Positions 21,917 to 32,829 of a DNA stretch of 64,000 nucleotides are shown here, in pieces; position 1 is the stretch's first letter; every line of letters begins with the position of its first letter. The stretch comes from Dendrolimus kikuchii (lineage: Eukaryota; Arthropoda; Insecta; Lepidoptera; Lasiocampidae). Location of the stretch: the NCBI GenBank assembly GCA_019925095.2, contig CM034388.1, positions 4,672,501 to 4,736,500 on the forward strand, in the 5' to 3' direction. A program made the position numbers and the translations under genes. The notes under the pieces were generated by a model that saw nothing but the letters and a program-made list of their open reading frames with translations, was not told the origin of the DNA and made no database searches.

Positions 21917-22510
21917 AACTAGCTGTTGCTCGCGGCTTCGCATGCGTAGACTGAAAATAGTCATTTTGAGGAAACTCTCATCCTTTTCTTCTCATCTTTT
22001 TCACCCCTTAGAAGTTGAATTTCCAAAATCGCTGACACTTGCAGGAACGGAAAAAGAATATTACTTCTTGGGGCCGGGCGTTCTGTCGTAAGAGGCGACA
22101 AAACAACCTAAAGCCAGGTGGTAAGGCATTTGCCCGACTGGATGGCTACCCCTGGTCTAGAGTATGCCACCATAACAACTCGTGTGAGTTGTGTTCCGGC
22201 ATCAGTAGCCAGGTTCCTGTTTCTCCTTCAAGGCCGGCAGTACATTGACAACACCTCTGGTACTTCTTGTCCAGAAAATGACGGATTTTCATACAAACTT
22301 TCATCCTCTTTTTCACCCCCTTGGGGCTTGAATTTTCAAAAATCCTTTCTTAGTGCACAGCTTCAGTACAGAAGGAACTTGCATGCAAATTTTCATGGTC
22401 TTAGCTCCAGCAGTTTGGGCTGTTCGTTAATATGTCAGTCAATGAAGCTGTCAGTGAGGCCAAGAAATTTATTCATTTTTGGGATCGATTTCTCAATTAC
22501 CAAATAAAAG
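21917..22510 (+). repeat. Family H-like repeat interrupted by a family A copy
   Basis: The left part opens ACTAGCTGTTGCTCGCGGCT and contains 'catctttttcacccctta.aagttgaatttcc'. After the A insertion the text resumes with 'ctttcatcctctttttcaccccc.tggggcttgaatttt'. It ends near 'atatgtcagtcaatgaagctgtcag'. Confidence 0.6.
22038..22265 (+). mobile_element. Family A, 3'-truncated, inside an H repeat
   Basis: 'cttgcaggaacggaaaaagaat' through 'ctggtctagagtatgcc' and 'ggcagtacattgacaacacctctgg'. The 3' end and A tail are missing, so it was truncated after insertion or arrived by another route. Confidence 0.75.
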
Positions 22511-22555
22511 TTATTCATAGAATATAATAATACAAAATGGGAAAATTAAAAGTGA

Positions 22556-22914
22556 CATACATACATAACTTCACGCCAGTTCCCTTGCGGGGTAGGCATG
22601 AACAACAGAGCGCCATTTAGGCTTATTCTTACACACCTCACTTGCTTCTTTAACATTCATAATTCTTGTCATGCACGCTCGTCTGTTCTTAAGGGTCCTG
22701 ACATCACCTTCTGCTAGTACACGATCAATTTGATCATGGAAGGTGTGTCGTGGCCTTCCACGACTTCTGCATCCATCCACTTTTGCATTGTATATCTGTT
22801 TAGTCATTCTTGCATCATGCATTCTTTCCACATGCCCGAACCACCTGAGCATTCCTTTCCTTACCTTTACCCCGACACTCTCTTTCAGACCAACTCTCTT
22901 TCTTACTTCGGTAT
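22556..22914 (-). mobile_element. Family C LINE 3' end, open reading frame intact
   Basis: The minus frame from about 22912 to 22571 encodes the tail of a LINE reverse-transcriptase protein: TEVRKRVGLKESVGV, then RWFGHVERMHD, KVDGCRSRGRPRH, FHDQIDRVLAEGDV, then EVCKNKPKWRSV and a stop. GGCGTGAAGTTATG and an (ATGT)n tail follow at 22556-22566. It is 5'-truncated, so not functional alone. Frames of this type (RWFGHVER...GRP...W) lie after the RT domain in many insect LINEs. Confidence 0.85.
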
Positions 22915-23021
22915 TTGTTTGAATAACATTAAATTATTTCACTTTTTAAAACGGTTAGGTTATTAGGTTCTTATTCTACCTATAACGTTTATCTGATGAT
23001 TGAAAATTCGGCCCTAAATTT

Positions 23022-23170
23022 ATCAATCAATCAATCAATAACTCTTTATTGAGCACCAATACAAAAAAAGAACTTACAGACTAAAACTATGTCTCATTAT
23101 GCACAAAGGGCGGTCTTATCGCTTAAAGGCGATCTCTTCCAGACAACCCCAATTTAATCTAGCGATGGGC
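23022..23170 (-). mobile_element. Family E LINE 3' UTR
   Basis: (TCAA)n at 23022-23040, 'taactctttattgagcacca', then 'gggcggtcttatcgcttaaaggcgatctcttccagacaaccc'. On the minus strand this is the UTR hairpin followed by AATAAAGAGTTA and a TTGA-type tail. No coding part is left. Confidence 0.75.
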
Positions 23171-23339
23171 CTGCTTTTGCCTGCTTTGGCTTGCAGTACA
23201 CAGAAGTATACTGCGTGCGTATTTAGCCGTGTGTACTGGTCCGTAGTAACCAGCCTTAATGATTCAACATGTCCCCTATAGTTAGATAGCGTGAACGACC
23301 GTCCATTCATTGTGAACTATGACGCTCGGCTAATTGCCG

Positions 23340-24130
23340 GTCCAACCGCGAAAAACTTATTGTTTTTAAAGAAAAGTTTTCGACATTATTTTGTCGTAAC
23401 TAATTCGACACAATTGACTTTATTATTACATTATTGTCTCGGAAAATAACTTTTATTTACAACAACATTTTCATAAATTAGTAACTAATACAATGAAGAA
23501 GGCTTACCTTATTGTTGCGAACCGATAATAATCCTTTGCAACACGTATTTTGTTACCCCTTGGAAATTAAAATAATAATATCTGTAATCCATTTTATGAT
23601 TGTCTTAATTGTTCATTGTCATTTGTTCGCGCTAATTCTCTAATTCCCTTTTCTTTTTTAATTCCATTTTCTTTGTGTTACCTGTGCCTGCGATTAAGAC
23701 GTCATAAACCATTTTATTGTTTAAATTCAATCACAAGTTCTTAAAAGCCATGTGTTTGCATGTTGCTAGGTTCCATTTTTATTTTGCGAATATATAAGAT
23801 CAGTCGGTTAAGACGGAGTTAGTTGAGTTTCAACTGCGATCGAAGCTTTACTAAGTGTACTTTCCGAACGAGAATCTTACAACGAACTTTGCGCGTTTTA
23901 TGTTATTAAGATCTTTGTGTCTTACGGTTTGGACATGTTGTATATAGTTGTGTTTGTAAGAACTGTGTATTACGTGTGCGTACTTCTAAAAAACTTTGTG
24001 TACATTCATTATTTCAATCTGATATCTGATCACCGAAGAGTCAATTGGACCTTTTTGAAACAGAGGAAAATAATAATAATATTATTCAATGAATTAAACA
24101 GTTTACACAAACAATCTACACACTAAATAG
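23340..24130 (+). promoter_or_regulatory. Possible LTR or promoter-like segment (TATATAAG with start-like motif)
   Basis: TATATAAG at 23791-23798 is followed about 30 nt later by TTAGTTG (23819-23825), which resembles an initiator. A long GC-poor leader follows ('ctgcgatcgaagctttac..'). No coding exon follows and no paired LTR was found. It could be a solo LTR, but I could not find TG...CA ends with a target duplication. It could also be an unrelated non-coding promoter, or chance. Confidence 0.25.
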
Positions 24131-24429
24131 ATTTAGTAAGAGGCTGGTGACTGGTACTGGTGTAGTATGTTAAAACCTGTTACATAGTTTACCAGATACC
24201 CTCCATGAATTTTGCAAAAATTAATAAATATCATACAAAATACGTATTAAATGTGACGCGTGTATATAAGCTGTTGTGTGAGTGGATTTGTAAGTTTGTG
24301 TTTGTTTGTATGTTTATATTTGTGTCTCCGTATTATGCAGCGTATGTGTATTTAAAAGAGAGATAACATTTTATTGTACACCATTACAGAAAACACAGAA
24401 CTATAGCCTAAAAATATTTTAAATGTGTA

Positions 24430-24660
24430 CAATGGTTAGAACTATACGTTTTGCCTCCATCTTTCTTTTGCACACCGCTGTCGAGTGGAACAATTCTGGA
24501 GTTGGAGGTCAGCGTTCCCCGATTCATATAAACCCTTGAAGTCTTGAAGTCATGAGTGAATAGATATCTACTAGGTAAGCGTGCTCCATCCTAGATCGCA
24601 TTGTCTCTTAAAATCAGGTGAGATAGCTACTAAACGTAAACCCTCGATAAGAAAAAAATG
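24430..24660 (+). mobile_element. LINE C-terminal relic
   Basis: In broken frames it reads like the end of an RT ORF: WNNSG-type, then VNRYLLGKRAPS, followed by 'tcttaaaatcaggtgagatag', a UTR block often seen behind such ORFs in moths. Several stops are present. A short (TG/CA)n-like palindromic run follows at 24659-24690. Confidence 0.35.
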
Positions 24661-25005
24661 TGTATGTGTGCACACGCACACGCGCAGTAAACGTGAATCT
24701 GCAAAGAATATACAGGCTAACATGATTGTATCTACAACGCTTAGAACTACCAAAACTATCAAAACTACCAAAATTATCAAAATGACCGAAAAAACCTAAG
24801 TCACCTAAGTTAAAATTATTTAATACAAATAATACAATAGTACAAAATTACCAAAATTGTTAGACAATGGTTAGTGTTGCTTTTTCGTTTCATCGAGTTT
24901 CAAATCACAACGATTCTAAAGAAGTTTCACTTCAAAAGTTTCTATTGTTTCTGACGACTTTCAGTCTCAAATTCTGATTTGTCAATACAGCAGCGGTCCG
25001 AAAGC

Positions 25006-25311
25006 TTTTTTTACTGCCTGAGTTCAGCAGACAGGCAAACGGTCCACCAGATGGAAAGCGGTTACCATCGCCTATGGACACTTGTAACACCAAAGGTGCT
25101 AATAATGTGCTGCGGCTCTCTATAGGGAGATTGGTACCTGGCCACTAATGCCGGAACACAACTCAAAGTTGTAATGTTGGCATAGTCTAAACCAGAAGTG
25201 GCAGACATCTAGACGGGCATGTACCCTACAAACTGGCTGTGTTGTTTTGTCACCTCTTATGACAGGCAGCCCAGCCGCAGGAAATTATATTCTTTCTCCG
25301 TTCTTGCAGGG
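25006..25311 (-). mobile_element. Family A, full length, diverged
   Basis: Left end 'ttttttactgcctgagttcagcagacagg', right end 'tctttctccgttcttgcag'. It has several private substitutions, including ccaccag for cacttga. Confidence 0.8.
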
Positions 25312-25747
25312 CTTATAACTAGTTTACCGAACAAGCCGAGCACCTACCTATATTTCTATGAGTGTTTTCTGATTCTTTCCTCACTCATTCGTACATCTTA
25401 TTTATATAGTATAGAACAAAGTCACTTTCCGCATCTGTTTGTGTCTGTCTGTATATCCGCTAACTCCTCCTAAACCACGCAACGGATTATTAAGCGGTTT
25501 TCACCTTCGGTTACATCATTTTTCAAGGAAGGTTTATATATATACTATTTCTTACACGCGGCTTCGCTCGCAATATGTAAAAACCTAATAAATTTTTATG
25601 TACGCCGAGTTCTACCTTACTAATTGCACTTACAGTAATCGACATTTTTGGGGTTTTTACTTTTTGCAGAAATGGTATCCCAAGGCGCTAATATACACAA
25701 AGCTTCATATTTTTCCATATTTTTTTTGTAACTATATTTATCTCTAA
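25312..25747. other. Intergenic DNA with H-type debris
   Basis: 25440-25570 has 'gtctgtatatccgctaactcctcctaaaccacgcaacggattattaagcggttttcacctt' and 'cttacacgcggcttcgctcg', typical of an old H-type repeat on the minus strand. No gene is seen. Confidence 0.4.
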
Positions 25748-26195
25748 CTAGCTGAACCGGCAAACTTCGTACCGGCTCAGAATCAATAACTAAAAGAGCT
25801 GAATGTTAATCGCAGAATGTTTCAACTTTAGTAAAAAATGTGGTTAAAACTTAACCGGAACGAACATCAAACGTTTGACATTCGAAACCAAAAAAATGAA
25901 AAAAAACTTCACTTTGAAATTTAATTGGATTTCTGAACGACTTTTAAATTTAATTGATTTCTAAACGACGGAACGAACATCAAATGTTTGAGAGATAGGA
26001 ATAGTTTCTAAGGGAAAGAGAAATTGTTTTTACTATATTCCAAGCATTTTTTTCATATTTACTCACCTTTTAAACCTTCCCTGGAGTACTACAAATAATT
26101 CAAAACCAAAATCAGTCCAGCCGTTCTCGAATTTTAGCGAGACTATCGAACAGCAATTGATATATATCTATATATATATATATATATATATATAT
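25748..26195 (+). repeat. Family H-like repeat ending in an (AT)n microsatellite
   Basis: Starts 'actagctgaaccggcaaacttcgta', ends 'aaaatcagtccagccgttctcgaattttagcgag', then the (AT)n run at 26159-26195. The microsatellite probably grew from the repeat's tail. Confidence 0.55.
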
Positions 26196-26426
26196 GGTGA
26201 TTGTGTAAATTATAATTCAAAATCTCTCAATTGTATATAGACGGTATTCACTACATTTTATTTTCATGTTGGCAGACGCGAACAATTTTTTACTGTGTCC
26301 GATTTATTTTATTAGATGTAAAAGTTTAAATATAATATTTTATATAATATCTTATATAAAATATAACCTAAAATTTCCAAACAACAATGTATTAAATTAG
26401 AATTTTAATTAGAATAGTTTATCAAT

Positions 26427-26640
26427 GACTTCAATCCGCTATCGGTTGTGCCAATTTCTTAAGTTTCCTATACTGTAAAACTGTTGGAGGGAGGCGAGGT
26501 GTTCTAAAAATGATTGTGTAGAGTCAGTATATGAAATACATGTAAGCCGTGAGGTTCTCTGATTATAAGTATAGTGACCATTTGCTGTTCTTTTATTACC
26601 AAAAACCCTTCCGAGTTATTGCAAGTATTACATCATTATA
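26427..26640 (+). repeat. Family M repeat, copy 1
   Basis: Direct repeat of 31521-31745: 'gacttcaatc.gc.atcggttgtgccaattt', 'ggaggcgaggtgtt.taaaaat', 'gctgttcttttattacca.aaacccttc'. Both copies lie in the same orientation 5.1 kb apart. Type unknown. Confidence 0.7.
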
Positions 26641-26784
26641 TGTATTATTTTTACATGAGAATAAAAGACTTGTACATTCTGATTTTATTTTAACATGCTT
26701 TCTATAGTTTTGTAGGTAACGTTATGTTTACTTTATTGTATTAATTGTGTTAGTTTATAATAAAGTAAATATTAATAATAATAA

Positions 26785-27390
26785 TTTTTAGCCGCAGGGG
26801 GACTTTATAGAGAAGCCTTAGGTGAGTAGCGACACCTCGGACCTGACTCCGGGGGCGAAGACAAAGCGCCCGCCTCCGTGCTCGCCTTAGCCTAAGAGAG
26901 CTAAGACTCAAGCTCCAGGGGTGGAAGTGATAAATACGTCAGAAGTAGCCTCGGTGAACCTGCAGCCCACCTCTCGACACCCCTTAGCCACTCATACCCA
27001 TGTTGCCCCTCGCCAATCTTGTATGGCAATTTTAGGAGCCCATGCACTGAGTGGCGAGTCACCGTCTGCCCATTTTTTTCATGTTCCTTGAACATTGCGA
27101 CGGGAAGACGCTATAGTCCCCATAGTCTCAGATTCCCAGTTCCACTAGCAGTTCACCCCAATATCCCGGTATCTTTTGTTCTCACTTCCTACAACAGTCC
27201 TAAAATGACCGGGGCCTGTCCTTGGGTGCATTTTGATGTGGTGTAGTCAGGAATAATCGTCGGTCAGTGTCACACCACATTTACATTAAGTTTGTCAAGG
27301 GGCCTCTACGTGTTGGCCTTCCCATGGCCCCACGCAAGCCTTCCAAAAGGCCGGTCTATCTTTATGGTCCGTGGTCGTGAAAGACATAAT
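26785..27390 (+). mobile_element. GC-rich segment, probable LINE 3' region
   Basis: A block with sharp composition change ('gccgcagggggac' through 'gtggtcgtgaaagac'), repeat-like in style. No second copy is in the window and the frames (60-75 codons) carry no domain. Inferred to be a retroelement 3' part; it could also be decayed coding sequence. Confidence 0.35.
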
Positions 27391-27988
27391 ACAGTTATAA
27401 TATTTTAATTACAGTGGTCGACCATGTAATTTCGTAAAGTTTTCTTTGTCGGCAAAATATTGTAATTTAGGGCGATTGTTATCTTTTAGTAACATCAATT
27501 AAAACTATGTTATTAAATTACATTGTAGGTATTATGTGCTTGTTAGATTTTTTGTAATAGATTAGAATTTCCTTTAAGGGTTTCTAATAATTAATTTAAA
27601 CACTGGCCAAGTGTAAGTCTTTACACGCACTAACAGTTTTAGAGGTGATGAATTTCCACGGTTTTTGTTATTTGGCTACGGATTCATAAAAAATCGTTTA
27701 ATAGAATATATTATGTCCTATCTCAAACACTATTCAACGCATTTTGTATAAATCATCTTTCTAGAAAGAACTTTTTATGGTCAAGCTCGAAAGTAATTTT
27801 TCATTTTTTTTATTTCATAGTTCAAAAGTTAGAAGGGAGCATAAACTTTTTATAATAGGGTAGCGGACTGCCAAATCAACTAAGGTACTTAAAATGACAG
27901 AACGTCGCAGACCCATACATTTTATATGACCACTTATTTATGACGTAATAAGTCAAATAACTCATTAATTATTGTTTGAAAAGTAACA
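27391..27988. other. Intergenic DNA, nothing recognised
   Basis: AT-rich with no supported feature. Confidence 0.4.
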
Positions 27989-28225
27989 TTTTTTTTGTTT
28001 TTTTTTTATTGCAGGAGATCAGCAGACAGGCAAATGGCCCACTTGATGGAAATCGGTTACCATAGCCTATGGACATTTGCAACACCAAAGGTGCTACAAA
28101 TGCGCTGCTGCTCTCTTAAGGGAGACTCGAACCTGGTCACTAATGCCGGAACACAACTCGACGGTTGTTATGGCGACATACTTTACACCAGGGGTGGTAG
28201 CCATGCAGTCAGGCAAATGCCCTGG
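27989..28225 (-). mobile_element. Family A, short form with 6-bp internal loss
   Basis: T-rich left tail, usual body, right end 'gggcaaatgccctgg|caagt'. Relative to the family the TACCAC before CTGG is missing, but the copy still stops at the CCAGG point used by the other short copies. Confidence 0.75.
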
Positions 28226-28244
28226 CAAGTAATTTATTTATATG

Positions 28245-28740
28245 AATGAATGAAAACTCTTTATTGTTCACCATAACTTAAACCTAGATAGACATTTAAT
28301 ATAAATACATTTCCATTAGAACAATTGGCGGCCTTATCGCTTATAGCGATCTCTTCCAGGCAACCCAGTGTCCAAGGAGTAATTACAAGAAAAAGTAAAT
28401 AATATTTAGCGGTTTAACTAAATTAAAACTAATTCAATCGTAATTAAAGAAAAAAACAAAATAATAACAATAATAAACTAATATAGATATAAGTAAATAA
28501 ATAGATTATAATAATATAAATTACATATACTTATATGCAATTCCATTTACTGCAACAAATTTTATTAAATGGACAAATAATGGTCAGTGATCAAGTGTTT
28601 GAATGTAGAAATGGATGTAGCTTGTCTGATTTTCAAGGGGAGGGAGTTCCACAGGCGAACCGCCTGTACGGCAAAAAGTTGTATTTTAATAATAGAAGAG
28701 TATATGATGATATTTTAAAAGTTACATAATAAGATGATAT
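28245..28740 (-). mobile_element. Family E CR1/Jockey-like LINE, C-terminal ORF and 3' UTR
   Basis: On the minus strand, coding runs from about 28720 to the stop at 28567-28565: IKIQLFAVQAVRLWNSLPL, then KIRQATSISTFKHLITDHYLSI. This is the tail of a LINE RT protein (LWNSLP...FK.L....YL is typical). The UTR contains 'ggttgcctggaagagatcgct..aagcgataaggccgcc' and ends CAATAAAGAGTT and (TTCA)n near 28245. It is 5'-truncated. Confidence 0.8.
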
Positions 28741-29085
28741 TTTAACACCTGTTATATGTAAAAATATTATAATTTATTATATCATGTCCGTGCGCTTAAT
28801 AAATCAAGAAAATAATTCAAATATCATGAGTTTGGGATTATATTGCAAAATGTAAGAACTTATCATAAATAATAAATTCGCTACAACTGCAGCGCATTTT
28901 GAGTGTTGGTTGGCGAAACAAATGATTGTACCTTTTTCCACTAACGACTGCGACGAGTGAAGCAAACATATTGTTTCAAAGAGAGAAATAAGAAACCGAA
29001 ATAAATCACTTTATTAATAAATAGCGGTCCCGGCAGACGTTGAAACGTATTAACATATAGATATAGCCTGTTACTCAAGGATAAT
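28741..29085. other. Intergenic DNA, nothing recognised
   Basis: AT-rich spacer before the tandem K copies. 29020-29060 has 'tagcggtcccggcagacgttg', a possible H-type scrap. Confidence 0.35.
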
Positions 29086-29892
29086 GTAATACCGCTGCAG
29101 GGGCGTTATAATACCGCTTCGGGGGGCCTTTAGCAATCAAGGGAGTAAAGGATTCATCACCCCCGCTGACGAAGTGAATGTGTTCTGATTCGTTTACTCT
29201 ACTTTCATGCTCTCTCTTCCATACCCAACTCTCGCTTCCATACGTGACGGGGCACATTCAGGCACTTTTTGCGCTGGATCGGATTGGGCGTAACTACGTT
29301 CTAAGTCTCAGCCTTTCCTTCATAAAAAGCGCGGGGCACATGGGAGGGGGGTGGTTTTAGTGGGTAGTGGGTGTTGCCCGTGCAACTTCTCTGAGTCTCC
29401 ATACAAGCTGGCTTGATTAGTGTTCGGATTGCCCCTTATCAAAGGGGAAAGCCTTCATGATCAACTATGGTCTAGTACCTTGCAAAGGACCGAGTATTGT
29501 GCGTAAATAGCATTTCCCCCGCCTTAAAAAAAAAAAAAGTACCGCTGCAGGGGTAGCGGTATTCCCTCTAGCATCTAGGGAGCAGAGGAGTCTTCATCCC
29601 TGTTGACTGTTGACGAAGTGAGTTTGCCTTTCCCGGGGCATTCTCAAGCACTGATGCGCTAGGTTCAGCGTGGGCGTAACTACGTTCTAAGTCTCACGCT
29701 CTTCCTGCCATAAGCGCGGGGCACATGGGGGGAGGCTAGTTTTAGTGGAGTATTGAGTTTTCAAGTCTCCATACAAGCCAGCGATTTGACTCTGTTGCCC
29801 ATTCGTGGTGTCACCTCTCGTCGCTTTGGTCTAATCCCTAGTAAAGGACCCAGTAGTATGCGAAATGCATTTCCCCCGCCACAAAAAAAAAA
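29086..29892 (+). mobile_element. Two head-to-tail family K A-tailed retroposons
   Basis: Copy 1 (29086-29537) and copy 2 (29541-29892) each begin TACCGCTGCAGGGG, share 'gggcgtaactacgttctaagtctca', 'gcgcggggcacatggg', 'ttttagtgg', 'gtctccatacaagc' and 'aaaggac..agta', and end 'catttcccccgcc' plus an A run. Copy 1 carries extra sequence in the first and middle parts. Exact head-to-tail joining means either one inserted into the other's A tail or a tandem unit was mobilised. Confidence 0.8.
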
Positions 29893-30049
29893 TGATTCGA
29901 ATGGTGAAAGATTTTTTGAAATCGGTCCAGTAGTTTCTGAGTTTATTCATTACAAACAAACAAAAATACAAATCTTTCCCCTTTATAATATTAAATAGTA
30001 ATTATAGTATAGATAGGTAAGGTTTATTTCTCATATTGTTTTATTTGTC

Positions 30050-30300
30050 GTTCACGTCGTCAGCCAACAATTGTCCACTGCTGGACGTAGGCCTCCCCAA
30101 GTTTGCGTCACGTATCCCTAACAGCCCTACGCTGTTCTTATCCAGCCTCCACCGACGACCTTAGGCAGATCGTCTGCTCCATCGGCCATCGGTCCTGCGA
30201 CAAACGTGACCGGTCCACTGCCATTTCAGCTTGCTAATTTTGCGAGCTATGTCCGTAACCTTGCTTCTCTTACGGATATCCTCATTTCTGATTTATTTGT
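30050..30300 (-). mobile_element. Degenerate LINE fragment ('tgtccactgctggac..gtaggcctcccc' type)
   Basis: Contains 'gccaacaattgtccactgctggacgtaggcc', 'ccatcggccatcggtcctgcga', 'ccactgccatttcagcttgctaattttgcg' and 'cttacggatatcctcatttctgat'. This sequence is familiar from insect genomes as a LINE coding relic read on the minus strand. No intact frame survives. Weak related pieces are at 40120-40320, 48180-48420 and 55205-55255. Confidence 0.55.
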
Positions 30301-30529
30301 AAAGTGAATTTATTCGCTACTTATTTCGCTTTTTGACAAAAAAAAACCTTCGGTCGCTTAGTGCTTGTCTTCAGAATTTGTTTACTTTTTAATCATAAAG
30401 TGAAATAAGTACAAATAAATATGACTTTACTTTTAAAGTTTACTTTTTTAGTAATTATCGACAAATATATTTCATTAATTTTATTTTACTTGAATATAAA
30501 TCCTTACACATTTAACAATCTATACATAT

Positions 30530-30835
30530 TATATAATAAAATTATAGAGGTCGAATTTCTGTACAATGAAAAAAGATGCTAAAAACCGAGTCAGGTGGAT
30601 GTAAGAAGTGAAATAGAATTATATTAGATTTTTTTCAATTTTTTTGTTTCTCTGTTTGTCTGTCTGTTTGTACCGGCTAATCTCCGAAACGACTGGACGG
30701 ATTTAAATGAAATTTTCTATGGTGGTAGCTTATATCCCTGGTCAACATTTAGGATACTTTTACATTACATTTACATATAGGATAGTTAAAAAACCGCACC
30801 ACGCGTACGAAGTCGCGGGCATCAGCTATCTACTT
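30530..30835 (-). repeat. Family H repeat, minus strand, complete
   Basis: The reverse complement begins 'gatagctgatgcccgcgacttcgtacgcgtgg' and ends 'tgtacagaaattcgacctctataatttt'. It is the inverted counterpart of 20355-20690. Confidence 0.75.
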
Positions 30836-31169
30836 ATATATATATACAACAAAGTCGTGTTAGTTACACCATTTATAACTCAAGAACGGCTGGACGTATC
30901 TTTACGATTTTTGTGTTTTTGGTATTATCTTCGTCAGGAATAGGATAATAAGTATGAAAATATGATATTCATCAATAAAAAAATTATCATTAAAAAAACA
31001 TCAGTCTAGCCTTTCATTTGTTATCTTTCCCGGCCGATTTCGGCAATGGTTTTGTCTGATTTAGGTGAATTATTTTTGTGTGTGTTCAATTGGGTCCCGG
31101 GATAGCTTAGATTCAAATTTGAACCAGGTAGATGACGGGTTCCAGGATTTAGGTGAAATTATTTTGGTG

Positions 31170-31466
31170 TTTTTTTATTTTTATTTTTTTTATTGCAGGA
31201 GATCAGCAGACAGGCAGACGGCCCACTTGATGGAAAGCGGTTACCATCGCCTATGGACATTTGCAACACCAAAGGTGCTACAAATGCGCTGCTGCTCTCT
31301 TAAGTGAGTCTGGAACCTGGTCACTAATGTTGGAACACAACACAAGGGGTGGTCGCTATCCAGTTCGGTAAATGCCCTGCCACCTGGCTGCAGGTTGTTT
31401 TGTCGCCTCTTACGACAGGCCGCCCGGCCGCAGGAAATTGTATTCTTTCTCCGTTCCTGCACGGAT
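31170..31466 (-). mobile_element. Family A with internal deletion
   Basis: Full ends ('ttattgcaggagatcagcag' and 'ctccgttcctgcacggat'). The 'aaggttgttatggcgacatactttagacca' part is missing between 'cacaacacaagg' and 'ggtggtcg'. Flanks at 31081-31125 and 31485-31527 share 'tgtgttcaa.tgg.tcccgggat.g.ttagattca', so the copy may sit inside a short duplication. Confidence 0.8.
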
Positions 31467-31520
31467 AAAACCATTTGCTATGTTGTGTGTGTTCAAGTGG
31501 ATCCCGGGATGGTTTAGATT

Positions 31521-31745
31521 CACGATTGACTTCAATCTGCAATCGGTTGTGCCAATTTGCTAAGTTTCTTGTACTGTAAAATTGTTAGAGGGATGGCGAG
31601 GTGTTTTAAAAATCCTTTCAAGTGTAAAAAGTCAGTGTATAAAATTTATTAAAACCGTAAGGTTCTCTGATTGTAAATGTGTGACCAGTTGCTGTTCTTT
31701 TATTACCATAAACCCTTCTGAGTTGTTGCAAGTATTAAGTATTAA
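31521..31745 (+). repeat. Family M repeat, copy 2
   Basis: Direct match to 26427-26640 (see that entry). It runs straight into the left arm of a family I element, so M may be flanking or part of a larger composite. Confidence 0.7.
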
Positions 31746-31764
31746 GATGTCGTTTTATACAAAA

Positions 31765-32455
31765 CAAATGAAACTATGTTTTAACGGTTTTAAGCGCGGT
31801 TTTTTTATTTATTTTTATTGCAGGAGATCAACAGACAGGCAGACGGCCTACTTGATGGAAAGCGGTTACCATCGCCTATAGACATTTGCAACACCAAAGT
31901 TGCTACAAATGCGCTGCTGCTCTCTTAAGAGAAACTGGAACCTGGTCACTAATGCCGGAACACAACTCAAGGTTGTTATGGCGACATACTTTAGACCAGG
32001 GGTGGTGGCCATCCAGTCGGGCAAATGCCCTACCACCTGGCAAATATTATATTTGATTTTGGTTTTTCCGACGTTTCGGCCACTTTTCAATATTAAATAA
32101 AATCATTCTAATATTTATATAAAATTATTAGAGCTAGGCATGTTTGCTGAAGAGTTTCTTGCGCCGCTTCTTCTCTTCAAGCCATAACATCTTGCGAAGC
32201 GGTAGTAAATTAGATTAGGCTCCCATAGAGTAAATAATAACCATAAACAAAATTAAAATGAACAAGTTGGCGGTAGGCTAAATAAAACTTTAACAATACT
32301 CGTTGACACTTGACATCTTTGTCTTCCGTGATCACGGCCACTGAGAAGTGACCGAAACGTCGGAAAAACCAAAATCAAATAAAATTACCGCCCTTATAAC
32401 CGTTAAAACGTAGTTTTATTATGTATACAAGTCGCGAAAACTTAAGAAAATATTA
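31765..32455. mobile_element. Family I element with a family A short copy in its left arm
   Basis: The left arm is 'gaaactatgttttaacggttttaagcgcggt', cut by family A at 31800. The text resumes at 32042 with 'aatattatatttgattttggtttttccgacgtttcggccac'. The right arm 'ccgttaaaacgtagttttatta' lies near 32399-32421. Beyond it, 'tgtatacaagtcgcgaaaacttaagaaaatatta' is the inverse of 20797-20831, showing that the full element end is longer than the 50-bp arm. Confidence 0.75.
31800..32041 (-). mobile_element. Family A, short form, inside family I
   Basis: T-rich left end, 'ggagatcaacagacaggcag', right end stops at TACCACCTGG. It gives the order of events: I first, then A. Confidence 0.8.
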
Positions 32456-32710
32456 AAAAAAATGAACTCAAAAATTACTAAACGCATCTGGTACCAATAA
32501 AGCGGACGCGAAAGTATTTTCAGTCTATTCGCATAGTCGCCTTGAATAAATTTAAATTTTCCTCAGCCCCTTTTCAGAGCATTTTAAAATTGAGCCAATT
32601 ACAAAGCAATTTCCTGTTTTATACTCTAATTATAACACGTATTGTTATTAAAATTGCATGAACTTAATTTAACCAATAATCACTTGATTAATTATAGTTT
32701 TTTTTTCTTT

Positions 32711-32829
32711 TATCCGTGCAGGAACGGAGAAAGATTCCAATTTCCTGCGGCCGGGCGGCCTGTCTTAAGAGGCGATAAAACAATCCACAGCCAAGTGGGT
32801 ATTTCCCGTCTGGATGGCTATTAGCCCTG
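32711..32829 (+). mobile_element. Family A, 5' part only, plus strand
   Basis: TATCCGTGCAGGAACGGAGA through 'ggctattagccctg', then directly an inverted full copy. The 3' two-thirds are absent. Confidence 0.8.
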
